Below, piece by piece: positions 1 to 10,200 of a stretch of 64,000 nt of DNA. Both the position numbers and the translations under genes were made by a program. The notes under the pieces are model-generated. The model was not told where the DNA came from, made no database searches, and worked only from the letters and a program-made list of their open reading frames with translations. Positions within the stretch are counted from its first letter, which is position 1. Each line of letters opens with the position of its first letter. The DNA lies in NCBI RefSeq assembly GCF_036370855.1, contig NC_088132.1:68486841-68550840 (forward strand), read 5' to 3'. This DNA is from Dromaius novaehollandiae. Taxonomy: Eukaryota; Chordata; Aves; Casuariiformes; Dromaiidae.

Positions 1-190
1 AGGCAATCCTGCTTGTAGTTCTAATTCAGGTCTACAGCTGGAAGAATGTTAATTATAAAAGTATGTACAATCAAATATATGCATGTCTTCTAAATCTCTT
101 ATCTGACAATGCTGTGTCAGGACAAGATTCACACTTCATTTGAGCTGCAACACACTAAAGTCTCTATACAGTAAAATGAAGCAAGTCTAA
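1..190 (-). other. FBXO4: FBXO4 3' UTR, proximal part
   Basis: This stretch follows the FBXO4 stop codon (TAA at 191-193) on the minus strand, so it should be 3' untranslated sequence. I see no AATAAA on the minus strand here, so the transcript end probably lies beyond the left edge of the window. Confidence 0.7.
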
Positions 191-280
191 TTACTGTGCA
201 TTTTTACAATCTGCTTCTTCCAAGAGCCACTCAAGTCCACTTAGCAGTCCATCTAAAGTAGCAGCTACAGTGTCCTGCAC
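191..280 (-). CDS. FBXO4: FBXO4 last coding exon
   Basis: The acceptor is TTTTTACAG. The exon encodes VQDTVAATLDGLLSGLEWLL, then EEADCKNAQ and TAA. It aligns with the human C-terminus VQDTEAETLTGFLNGIEWIL. A second AG six bases downstream could act as a NAG-type alternative that removes two codons. Confidence 0.94.
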   Translation of the reverse strand: MQDTVAATLDGLLSGLEWLLEEADCKNAQ

Positions 281-3200
281 CTGTAAAAATAAGATAAGAT
301 TCTATATTACAGATTACAGGCAATGGATCTAACAATACTGTACCAGCACTTCATGTCTATCCTTACGTCAGAAATACTGATGTCAAATTAAATTTTTATG
401 ACTGGTTTCTAGGTACCTTGACAGGACAGGTTTCTTAGAGTAAGGTACAAAAAGAAAACTATTCTTTGCATAATGTATTATGAGAGCCATTAAAAAGGCT
501 TTGCATTCTTGATATCACAGCAAATTTTATACGAAGCCCTCCATCAGCTATCCTGGAACATTTTATTTACTTTACAGATGATGGTCTACCTGAAAATCTT
601 TTTTATAATAATTCTTAGAGGAAAAATGCTGCCAGCTTTAGAATTCAAGACATATTATCACTTCTCAAATTTTCTAATACATTAAGAAGCGGTTATTATA
701 AATGGTACTTCAAGAAAAAAAGCTTGTAAACATTGTCCTTATGAAAACAAAGGAATTAAATCTGTTGGGGTTTTTTTGATTAAGTATTATCATTTAGCTA
801 CACTATGTCATCAAAAACAAAATTATATGTTACTGAGACACGCTGATATACATTGTGCTCGACAAGCATAAAAGAACGGGCTCAGGACCTCATGGGCTAG
901 GCAAAAAAATGTGATTTGTCAAAAACTTCATACATCATGTCAAGCAGGTGACAATTAGTCTCCTGAAAAGTGACAGAAAAGCCTACCTTGTGGCTAAAGC
1001 CTTGGAAATTCAGATTCAAAGTAACTGAAGCTTTCTTACCCTCTTTAAGACCAGGAATTCATCCTTCCTTCCACTCTGGCTCCATGTGAAGCTGCTCGTG
1101 TGTTCCTGGGCAAGCCAATTAGCTACTCTGTGTTGTGCTAGGCTATAATCCTTCATCTCATAGGATCAGAGAAACTAAATTCACCACTTAAGTGGAGTGC
1201 TCAAATAATAATGTTGAAAGCTATATATTTACTTAGATATGTACAGTCCAAGAACTACAATAAGCCTAAACTGCATTTAAGCACAAAGAAGAAAAATAAA
1301 GGTTTAAAAGCAAGTACCATCCAGGGCTGATGTAACAGATTCAGTTGCAACTGATGTGCCATGTAAACACAAGGAATTCTTTTCACATCAACATGAGAGA
1401 TACAAGATAAAACCAGCAGAGGTCTGTTTCGAGGCCCAAGAGCTGGATCAATCATTGCCAAAATATGGGCCAGTTCCTCTTCACGATCGTGCTCTAGAAA
1501 ACAATTTGTAATATATGAGTATTAAGTATATGCAAATCCCAAGCAGAATATTTTTCTTTTATCTTGACTTTTAAATACTTATTATTTCAGTTCACAAAAG
1601 TGAGGAAACACAGGACTGGAAGTGGTGTGGGCAAATTATCTAATTCTGCTTATCTCACGGCTCGATCAGCTGTACTCATGTCATTCCTAGCTGTTATTTA
1701 AAGATCTCCCTAGATTCACAGGCAACCTATTCTAGTTCTTAACATCAGAGCATTTTCCAAGTACCTCTCAGAGGTCAAAATCACAATAGGCCATTAAGAA
1801 ATACTGACACACTTCACAGGCAAGAGCCCTTCCCTACTGACTTAATTTTTCTTGCCAGTATATCCCCCCACATTTTTTTTACCCCCTGCTTTCCTGAGCT
1901 AGCCCTTTCCCTCCACTTAAAGCTGATGAATATAAAGACAGTCTACCATAACAAGTGTTTGGATTACCCTTATTTAGGCTTATTATAGGACAATCCTAAT
2001 TCAGGTTGGTTACATCTTTCACTGCAGTGAAGTAAAGGCTCTATTTCTAGGTTATTACATCACCACTGCTATATTTCAGGCTTCTCCTCCCACCCACCCT
2101 ACCGCTTCCACTCCCTTACCTCCTCCCAGATTTTGTTTTGTTTTGTTCTTTTAATCCACATAATTTCCCAGATCTGACTTAAGAGAGCAGCCACGTGGTA
2201 CTGGCACTGACAGAAAGGGTCATAACCCCTCACAGGAAGGTGAGGGAGAGTGTCTAGGAGAGGGGACCTCTTCAACTTGAAAAGCCACTGAAGAAATAAC
2301 ACCAAGGAAGCATACCCTGAAAGAACTGGAATATGGATTTTGATGCATTCCATACACTTCAGAGATCTTTTAGGACATTTCAATCATTCACAAAATATGA
2401 GTAAATACAATAAAGAGAACTCCCTTACTTTTATGAGCTTCTGCATTAGCAACATAGATGAATCCATCAACTACTTCGCACACCTTTTTAACTTGAGCTA
2501 TTACATTGTAGTGCACAGCTTGCTGATTCCCCACTGTACTGTTGTCTTGGTAGAACATCTTATTCACAACAACAGCTTGCTCTGCCCTTGCTCTCCTCCT
2601 TTCCACACTGAAAGATATTAAAATACTTTGGCCATTTAATAATAGTAGCCAGATTAATTTAGATAGAAAATGAGAAAACAGAGTCGAGGGAGATATAGCA
2701 GCACAGCAAAGGGTCAGGAAAATGGCCTAAGCCACAAAAACAGTTTCATTCCCCCCATTTTATTTGAGTGCGCACATACAGATGGTTAGTACTCTGCAAG
2801 ACATGCATTAAAATACACCCCAGGATGAGTTTATAGAATATTTCAAAAGGGAAACAGTCAGAATATCAAGCGGGATAGAAGTACCTGTTATGTATTTGTC
2901 ATAAAACATTTGTTATGTATCAGTTTTGGGAAGAAGGTTTACTAATTCCACATGGAAATTCAGAGGTTGGAGAAAGGGAGAGAAATAGGGAAGATACATA
3001 TTGATGCTTCAGTTTATAAGAGATATGCATGTATGCAATAAAGGCATCCAACTGACATCATGAAACCGTGACAAAAAGTATGAAATAACTGAGAAACGGC
3101 ACTGTCGTGGGTTTTTTTGTGGAGAACAAATCTTACCTCGTAGTTGAATACAATGTCAAAATATTGAATTTTTGATTGTTATTGAACTGAAAACTGACTC

Positions 3201-5502
3201 CTGATCCAATCCCTACAAGGAGAAAATGAACAGAATGAGATTACAAATATCTGGTTACTGAACAAAACTAAGCGATAGGCTGAAAATTCTACTGGGGCTG
3301 TAAAATAGATGCATCTAAATCTAGGTGTTGCCGTTACGGTGAAGCATACTGATTGTTTCACAAGGTAATAAAATCAAAAGAAAATCAGGAGGCATTTCTG
3401 GGTTTGTTTGGTTTTTGATACTTGCATTAAAACCTAGAAATTTAAGTCATGGAGGAGCTGATCTGTATCTGCTGGCCTAAACTGACATAGTAAAGCTCGT
3501 CTATTTAGGACAAGCTGCATTGAAAAGGACATAAAAGAGAAAAGAAAATAACAGCAAAGAAAGCATATTTTCCCACTTCCTATAAATATAATTTAACTAT
3601 CCCAATTCTGCTGTGCTTAAATATTAGTTATTCTTAGTTGAAAACAGTCCGAAGTTTTTTCATCTGGTTTGGACTGAAGCAAAATTATAGATGTTCAAAA
3701 GTATGGCTTTTTTAAATCCCTTCTAAATATCGAAAAAATTTCTTCATCTGATCCTACAACCCCTTTTTTAATGAAGAAAGTGTACACCCATTTGACACCA
3801 GAATATTGAATCAGATAAAGGATCAGTGTAAAAAGACAAGCATATTTTCAACCACTAAGTAACAGTGGCACTAACCAATAGTAAGCACTATCTAAAGGAA
3901 GTTGTGTTTGCACTTATCCATTAAAACAACGTGTGGCATGCAATTTAGGATTGAAATACAAGTATAAAGAGCAAAATCTTGATCCTCTGACACTGAACAA
4001 ATTTAACCATTAAATTCACTGGAGCTAAAATTTTATCCTAACTGGTCATTGTGTTTATCCTTTGGAATACATATATATATATATATATAAATAAATAAAA
4101 GAAATAATTTTTTACAACTACATTATTGAGCTTCAAAGGGAGCATTAAAAAAAATTCTTTGTTCCTATTTCTCCCCCAACTTTTTTTGTTTTATAAGACA
4201 TATCTCTTTATAAAATTAAAAAAAAAAACAAAACAGAAAACAGAGCATTACCATGAATTCGTCTTTGAGGTAGGCCAGCCACTAGTAGAATTTCTGGGCA
4301 AGTCATCATCTTTTGCACTAAAGAGTCGTCCAGCTCTTCCAACCCCGGCCCAAACATAGCAAAGCGAGGTTCTGCCTGAGTGACCAGTGATTGCAAAAAG
4401 GATGTCACAGCCCCATACCGGAGACGGCTTGATTTCAGACTTCTTCTACTCTGAGGACAGCTTTTTTTATATCTGTGTAAAATAGACGCAACTAGAAATT
4501 AAACATAAAATACAAAAGAGGTATTAATCAAACAACATCAATTAATTTAGGTCCTAAATTTCTCATGCTGCGTTATCAGAACAACTTAAGCACAGGTCAG
4601 ATATAACAGTTAAAAACTGATGGTTTAGATCACCAGCAGTAAGCAGGTAAAACCACTAGTCCTGCCAAGTTCCAAATGCTGATTTTCAGATCTTAATATA
4701 GTTCCATATGATGGATCTTTTACTTAAAAAAAAAGAAAAAAAAAGTATAAACTTCCCCCAACCTCCTAGCACACATAATATTGGTAAAATAGCACCAAAG
4801 TTGAAGAGTCAAATACAATGTAAAAAAAAATATGCGAATTCTGAGTGTGTGTCCAACCTTAGTTAGACCCCTTTTATGTTTATTAATTATAAAAAAGGTG
4901 ACTCCATCTGAAAAGGGCCTTATCCCATTCAGACATAAAGTACGCTTGCTGTAAAAGGAGGTGGGTGTTGTCTGCAAGCTGACGTGTTCATTTGATACAG
5001 AAGCTGGAAGGCATGAAGAGACTTTGGCAATCACAAGAAAAAACGAAACAGTTAATTAAGGGACTGACAAACATCCTGGAGAAGTGGCTTCAGTCTTTGC
5101 TTCTGGTCATGTGATGCTAGATAAATCACTTCAAGAAAACGTTAACCATGTGCTCCTCTGTATCCAACCCAAGACAGTTCAGTTGACATCAGCAAAAACA
5201 TTAAGTGCTCACAGAGACAATGGAAATCAGTGACAGCTGGCTTCAAGTATGTGATGTGCTCTGAAGTATCCAGACCAAAAGAGATTTAAATCCAAAATTC
5301 AGAATTAAAGGACATTTTGCACTTCAAATTCTGGGGTGCTTCTTCTCTGGCTGTAAAATGGGGATGGGAGACAGAGAGGTTGTCAAAGTTAGGGCATTTA
5401 TTGTGAAGTGATAGTTTCATGAATCACCTTTGGAAATTTGTATTCCATGCAGAATTTGGATATTGCCAATTAATTCAGGGCGTTGAATGAAGTTAAATAC
5501 AC

Positions 5503-5533
<31 letters not shown>

Positions 5534-6616
5534 AAATAATCTCCTTGGCTTAGAGATTTTTTTCAAGTAATCCAAATATATTATGAGTGCTGCTACGTTT
5601 TTCAACTATGGTAGTTGAAACCACAGTCTTTGTCTTATGTTTTTAGACCATGAGAGCTCAAGCAGCATGACCTGTTATTTTTGAATACACACAGAGTAAC
5701 TTTTTTGTAGGTTTTCCAGATAAGAGATCAAAAAGTAAGATTCATTTGCCATATTCTAAAGACTTAGTACTTCTAGTAAGATAAGTAATGATCTTTTGTA
5801 CTGAGAGTAGAGAACACATCTCCATCAACAAAATCAGCACAGCACACAGCTTCTGAGATGGCTGTACTTCTGTGGCATGCTTGGCATACAATACACAAAA
5901 AGGTTTTTTTAATATGATTTTACATTCCTCTTTAACTCTAAATGGAAAGAGCAGACCAAACTGTCGCAAAACAGGAGATTATATTCACAAAACCAGCAAC
6001 AGATTCGGGACCCAAGGTCACGCCAAAATTTGAGCAGCATCTTGCAGCAGAGCTTTGCTGGTACACGCGTGGAAGCCGTCCGCGGGCTCAGGGTCCTGCT
6101 GGGGAACGGGGGATACTCACACGGCCATGTAGTCGTACAGCGCATTACCGCCGGCTTCCGAAAAGACTTGATGGAAGACCTCCACGCTGGGGAGCGACCT
6201 CCAGTCCACCGAGGCCCAGGAGGGGAGGTCCCTCAGCAGAAAGCACCTCCACAGCAGCGGGTCCCGCACGGCCGCCCGCCAGTAGGTGCCGGTGCTGCCC
6301 AGGCGGCAGAGGTCTTGCGGCGACAGGAAGGACATGATGCGCAGCTGCACGTCGATCTGAAACGCGCAGAGCGGCGGTCAGCGCCCGCCACCGCGCGGGG
6401 GGCACCGGCACCGGCACGCCGCCCCGCACCGGCGCCGGCCCCACTCACCGGCAGCGCCTGCAGGGCGCTCGCTTCCTCCGCGGCCTCCCCGCCGCCGGGG
6501 CCGGGGCCGGCCGCCGCCTCCGCGCCGCCGCGCTCGCGGGCGCCCCGCGCCCACCGCTCCCGCAGGCCGCGCAGCCGCCCGCGCACGGCGGCCTCCAGCC
6601 GACCGCCCTCCGCCAT
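191..6616 (-). CDS. FBXO4: FBXO4, F-box only protein 4 (complete, 7 coding exons)
   Basis: This is the substrate receptor of an SCF (SKP1-CUL1-F-box) ubiquitin ligase, known in mammals for cyclin D1 and TRF1 turnover. Coding exons in gene order are 6449-6616, 6121-6356, 4252-4472, 3137-3212, 2429-2607, 1318-1493 and 191-280. Phases agree at every junction and all introns are GT..AG. The product is 381 aa; the human protein is 387. Residues 1-56 are a GC-rich linker containing GRLEAA, as in human. The F-box spans about 54-100 and includes LPIDVQL and SFLSPQDLCRLGST. It is followed by RDLPSWASVDWRSLP and by the small-GTPase-like TRF1-binding domain (about 150-381), with RFAMFGPGLEEL, KVCEVVDGFIYVANAEAHK and RPLLVLSCIS. 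The ATG at 6616 was chosen because GRLEAA follows it closely. An in-frame ATG at 6727 would add 37 residues. RIMOC1 lies 330 bp upstream on the same strand. Confidence 0.96.
281..1317 (-). other. FBXO4: FBXO4 intron 6
   Basis: AT-rich intron. I see no recognisable repeat or RNA gene in it. Confidence 0.85.
1318..1493 (-). CDS. FBXO4: FBXO4 coding exon 6
   Basis: The acceptor is TTCTAG. The exon encodes KHDREEELAHILAMIDPALG, RPLLVLSCIS, DVKRIPCVYMAHQLQLNLL and HQPWM. The donor GTACTT is weaker than the others in the gene. Reading through it would give a different short C-terminus, so an alternative transcript end is possible. Confidence 0.94.
1494..2428 (-). other. FBXO4: FBXO4 intron 5
   Basis: Intron with pyrimidine-rich stretches and one CCACGTGG E-box at about 2191-2198. 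No recognisable repeat or RNA gene. Confidence 0.85.
2429..2607 (-). CDS. FBXO4: FBXO4 coding exon 5
   Basis: The acceptor is TTTCAG and the donor GTAAGG. The exon encodes VERRRARAEQAVVVNKMF and then KVCEVVDGFIYVANAEAHK, one of the best conserved stretches of the GTPase-like domain. Confidence 0.95.
2608..3136 (-). other. FBXO4: FBXO4 intron 4
   Basis: Short AT-rich intron. Nothing recognisable in it. Confidence 0.85.
3137..3212 (-). CDS. FBXO4: FBXO4 coding exon 4
   Basis: This is a 76-nt exon with acceptor TTGTAG and donor GTAAGA. It encodes GIGSGVSFQFNNNQKFNILT followed by LYSTT, matching the human GIGSGVNFQLNNQHKFNIL segment. Confidence 0.95.
3213..4251 (-). other. FBXO4: FBXO4 intron 3, with a TA microsatellite
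   Basis: AT-rich intron with an uninterrupted AT dinucleotide run at 4071-4089 followed by short AAAT units, and long A and T runs near 4140-4230. Nothing else is recognisable. Confidence 0.85.
4071..4089. repeat. (AT)n microsatellite
   Basis: Uninterrupted AT run in FBXO4 intron 3, followed by AAAT tetramers. Confidence 0.9.
4252..4472 (-). CDS. FBXO4: FBXO4 coding exon 3
   Basis: The exon starts after TTACACAG and ends at a GTAATG donor. It encodes YKKSCPQSRRSLKSS, then YGAVTSFLQSL, EPRFAMFGPGLEEL and GLPQRRIHG. This is the linker and the first part of the GTPase-like substrate-binding domain. Phases are 2 in and 1 out. Confidence 0.95.
4473..6120 (-). other. FBXO4: FBXO4 intron 2, with a CA microsatellite
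   Basis: The largest FBXO4 intron. It contains a CA microsatellite (listed separately) and otherwise AT-rich sequence without a recognisable element. Its last ~60 bases belong to the GC-rich promoter-side region. Confidence 0.85.
5499..5534. repeat. (CA)n microsatellite
   Basis: Eighteen AC dinucleotides with a single C-to-G type interruption at 5507. It lies inside FBXO4 intron 2 and is likely length-polymorphic. Confidence 0.95.
6121..6356 (-). CDS. FBXO4: FBXO4 coding exon 2 (F-box)
   Basis: The acceptor is TTTCAG and the donor GTGAGT. The exon encodes IDVQLRIMSFLSPQDLCRLG and on to DYMAV, i.e. most of the F-box helices that bind SKP1 plus the RDLPSW segment. It closely matches human FBXO4. 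The last codon (V) is split with exon 3. Confidence 0.95.
6449..6616 (-). CDS. FBXO4: FBXO4 coding exon 1 (residues 1-56)
   Basis: The exon starts with ATG at 6614-6616 and ends ...ALQALP at a GTGAGT donor (6448-6443). It is very GC-rich and alanine/arginine/glycine-biased. It has less similarity to human FBXO4 than the other exons, apart from GRLEAA near the start and the ALP just before the F-box. The start is the least certain boundary of the gene. Confidence 0.85.
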
Positions 6617-6764
6617 GGCGCCCGGGCCCGCCGGCGGCGACGCCTCCGCGCTGAGGGCGGCGCCCGCAGCGGCCCGGCCCGGCCCTGGCCAGGGCGCCGC
6701 CGAGCCCGCGCAACCCGGCTGCAGCACCCCGCCCCGCCTTGATTAAACCTTCTAAAAATGCTGC

Positions 6765-6770
6765 TTTATT
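6765..6770 (-). terminator. RIMOC1: RIMOC1 polyadenylation signal (AATAAA)
   Basis: The minus strand reads AATAAA here, about 177 bases after the RIMOC1 stop codon. Cleavage would fall near 6740-6755, right at the edge of the FBXO4 CpG island. The hexamer is seen; its use is inferred. Confidence 0.7.
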
Positions 6771-6946
6771 GGAGTTCGGACTTATATTCCAGAAGGTCTC
6801 GGAATCACTGTTTTTACAACAGAGCATACATTTTGGCAAGAACAGTCAGGTAGCGAGCAGTGTTTTCCCTCACTGCAGTGCAGGCCACCCCCGCAGGTGT
6901 GTTCTCCACGCAGTGAGCCTCCTCTGAGAGCCCAACAGCACCAACT

Positions 6947-7221
6947 TTAGCTGTGGGGTTTCCTGAGGTGACACAGCATTTGCTTCGCGCTTGTTGTGTT
7001 CCACCCTTGTCCTTTCAAAGGTCCTTCGCATACTGCCACGTATTTTGTTAACACGTTTTTGCCCACGTCTCGGAAATCCAGTGATGCGCCCTGCGATCTG
7101 CTGGACACCGGATTTGTCATCTCAAGGCTTTTTTGCTTCCCTTCTCCACAGTGTTTCAGTCCCCAGTAGCACATTTCTCCACTGTACATCATCGCTAGTA
7201 AGTGGGTATCGCTAAACATAC
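6947..7221 (-). CDS. RIMOC1: RIMOC1 last coding exon
   Basis: Acceptor TTTTGCAG. It encodes GMFSDTHLLAMMYSGEMCYW through LDFRDVGKNVLTKYVAVCEG and WNTTSAKQML to TAA (6947-6949). The last ten residues differ from human. Confidence 0.95.
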
Positions 7222-10200
7222 CTGCAAAAAATAATTTAGAACTCAAGTACTTCATACTTTTGTTAAACATGTATGTGACTTGTTAACTTAAAAATCTTTC
7301 AGTAACACAGCAAGAATTTTTCAAAAAGTCAGCATATGCCTCCTACTAAAGAAGCATACCAGAGCACAAATTTCAACCCTTAGAGCACTGATGCTGCCAA
7401 GAGGACCTGAATCAAAGGCCTTGCTCATTGTTCCATCCATTTTGCCTTTTCCACAATATTAAAATCTTTAGTTTTAAGCTTGACATATGAATATTTTCTG
7501 AAAATTGTTTGTATATTTATCTTTCTGTATTTCTTTATAATCCATTAAGTGTGGATATGATTATGCATATTTACTTTAGAACACTTCTATGCCTCCCACA
7601 TTTTAGGCCTCACGGAAGATGCTATTTGAGCATCATCTTAACTCAGATTGACCAGCAGCAGCTTTAGTATTTAAATAACTACAAAGCCACATAAGTGTCC
7701 ATGTAGTGTCCATAAGTGTCCAATACTACCAAATAAATGTATGAAAGCAGCTACTGAACTTGGCTTTGCATTCTGAAGCAGAGTTGGAACAACCCCTCTT
7801 GGTCCCTTTCAGATAAAACTAAACGAGAAGGTGCTCCATCCCACGTAGGCATCCGTTCCCTAGGACCAGACTAGAGTAAATTTTGGCAGTGTACAATGTG
7901 GACCTCAGCACCAGCTGTTTTACTTTAAAAATCCACTCCTGCTGCATGACATTACTTGCATCACACTAACATCAAATGCTCTGAAATGCACTATAGTAAT
8001 ACAACTTACATAAAGCTACAGTAGAGAGTGATAATAAAGTTTTGCCTAAACAGTGTACTCCTTCTACCTGTGTGAAATCAGTAATTCATCTTATCTGTTT
8101 TCTCCTAGATCCACAGAGAAAAACAACATGAGAATATTTAGCACCCTCTGTAGTCATATTTATGCTTTTAAGATTTGTCAGCTGAAAACTGGATGGTTAT
8201 AAAACATGCATATTGCATGTAAAACACAATCAGCCTCCGTTGTTCATCTTCCTCAGATGCACTTACAAAGACAGAGAAAATGAACATTACCAGCTCCTAA
8301 AATATGCAAGTCAGAAGACAAAAGAGTTGGAAGGGCAGGAAAACACCACTGCTTGCTAACCTCTCACAACTATTTTTTTTTTGTTCTAAAAAGTTAGTTT
8401 TTGAATATAAATGAAGTCCAACCTGATATAACAAAAACATACAATAAAGGGATTTATAACATGGGGAAGGTATCTGGGGTGTTTTGTACCCCCCCCCCTT
8501 TATTTATTTATTATTATTACCTTCACTGAGTAATCTACCTGTGTCTTTATCCTGAAATGAGACATCTTCATCTAGCTGGAGAGGGCATCTAAAGCTAAGC
8601 ATCTTCATCAAGTAATGAATTCCATCATTAAGACACTGAATACAATTAAAAAAAAAAAGGGGGGGAGAGAGAAAAAAAAAAGCTAGACAAATTCTGACAA
8701 ATTTAAAGATAGCCATAAATACTTTCAGATATGAACTTCCCAAGCAGTTATTTAAAAGAAAAAAACCTCTACTTTAAAAAAGTCATATCTTAAAAGTGTA
8801 TTTATGGGCATTCATATGCTCATGAGATTATTATTTTTTTTTTTTAAATCTCCTTTACCTTTTTAAATAAGCCGATATTTTCCCTTAGCCATTCACTCCT
8901 TTCTTTTACAGTGTGACAATACATGTAAAGCAGGGCTCCTTTTCTCCAGTAAAGACATTCAAATAACTCTAGGCCAAGGATGCTGGTGGACTGAAATAAA
9001 GCCCAAAAAAATGTGCTAAGCCAAAAATAACGATTTGAACTACACATACACACTGACACATACAAATAGTGTTGTATTAACCCTGTAATTTTGGAAGATA
9101 TACTTAACAGTGATGGTCACAGACACAAGCCTAATACTTTGGATTTAAACAGCAGAAAGCATCTGGAATTCTGAAATGTTAGCAAGAAAAATTCTGAGCA
9201 TCCAGTAAGTTATTCAAAAAATTATTTATGGGCAATGATTTGGGAACCACCGCTTAAATATAAATAAGATGTGGAATTTTTTCAAAGGATCTCAAATTTT
9301 GCTCATCAAAAATGCAAGTGCCACTATCCTGTTTTAGATTTTTTATTTTTAAATAATGAAATAATTAAATCTTTGACCGAATAATGTTAGTACTCACTTC
9401 TTCGTTTATGTTGCATTCTTTCACTAGGTCTTCTGGTTCTGAAAGAACACAAATAAGTTCTTTAACTTTTGGTAAGGAATAATCTTCTGGAAAATCTTCA
9501 TCCACGAGCTGGTTTTCCTCAAAATATGTAATATCTAAGACAGCCTATGAAAACAGGAAGATGCATGATGTAAAAAAATAAAGTAAGTAAAAATAAGTAA
9601 CATAACTAAAAAACACTACCAACAAAATAATTAGATGGTGTACAGTAACATACAAACTCGTTACAGTTTACAAAATAGTACAATTTTGAAGATAATTTTT
9701 AACATTTAATTTTCAAAAGCATTACAAGTTAAAATTATTGTTAGACTGTTCATAATAAACAAACTCAGAACCCTTTTTATCTTCACAGTATTTGTACAAT
9801 AATTATCAATTCTTGGTTACTTTCTAATACAGAACAAAAGTGGGCCTGTACTTTGTGAAAGTTCTGTAATCACTGCATACACTAAAAAGAAATGTTTTTT
9901 CAGCTATACCCACTTTACTACACCCTACCCTCTCCTATACCCTATGTAGTGGATTTTCATAAAGCGGTCCTCCAAATGCTTTAAATATACTACCTGTGTA
10001 TAAAGCTGCAAAAGCTTGGAACAATATGTTTTTTCTTTCTCTTCTTTACAGAGGTCCTTCAGTTTCTCTAGAGTAGCAGAGCCCTTTACCAAGAAAGTAT
10101 CTGGAGGAAGAACACATGGCTTTCTTAGCACTGAAGTGCATCCAGCAACAGCTTTGCTTGCTCCCCCTTTCCATTGCATATGCTTTATCCATCCTTGTGT

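Larger units (their letters stand above)
6100..6742 (-). promoter_or_regulatory. FBXO4: FBXO4 CpG-island promoter and first exon
   Basis: Strongly GC-rich, CpG-dense block covering FBXO4 exons 1 and 2 and about 125 bp upstream of the ATG. A GC-box cluster (CCCCGCCCCGCC, 6728-6739) sits about 115 bp upstream of the start. There is no TATA box. The block ends abruptly at about 6740, where the RIMOC1 3' region begins, so promoter and upstream-gene terminator are back to back. Confidence 0.8.

Noticed and set aside
6030-6839. Several long overlapping open frames on both strands
   Set aside because: They lie in the FBXO4 CpG island, where stop codons are rare. Only the frame matching FBXO4 has homology and splice sites.
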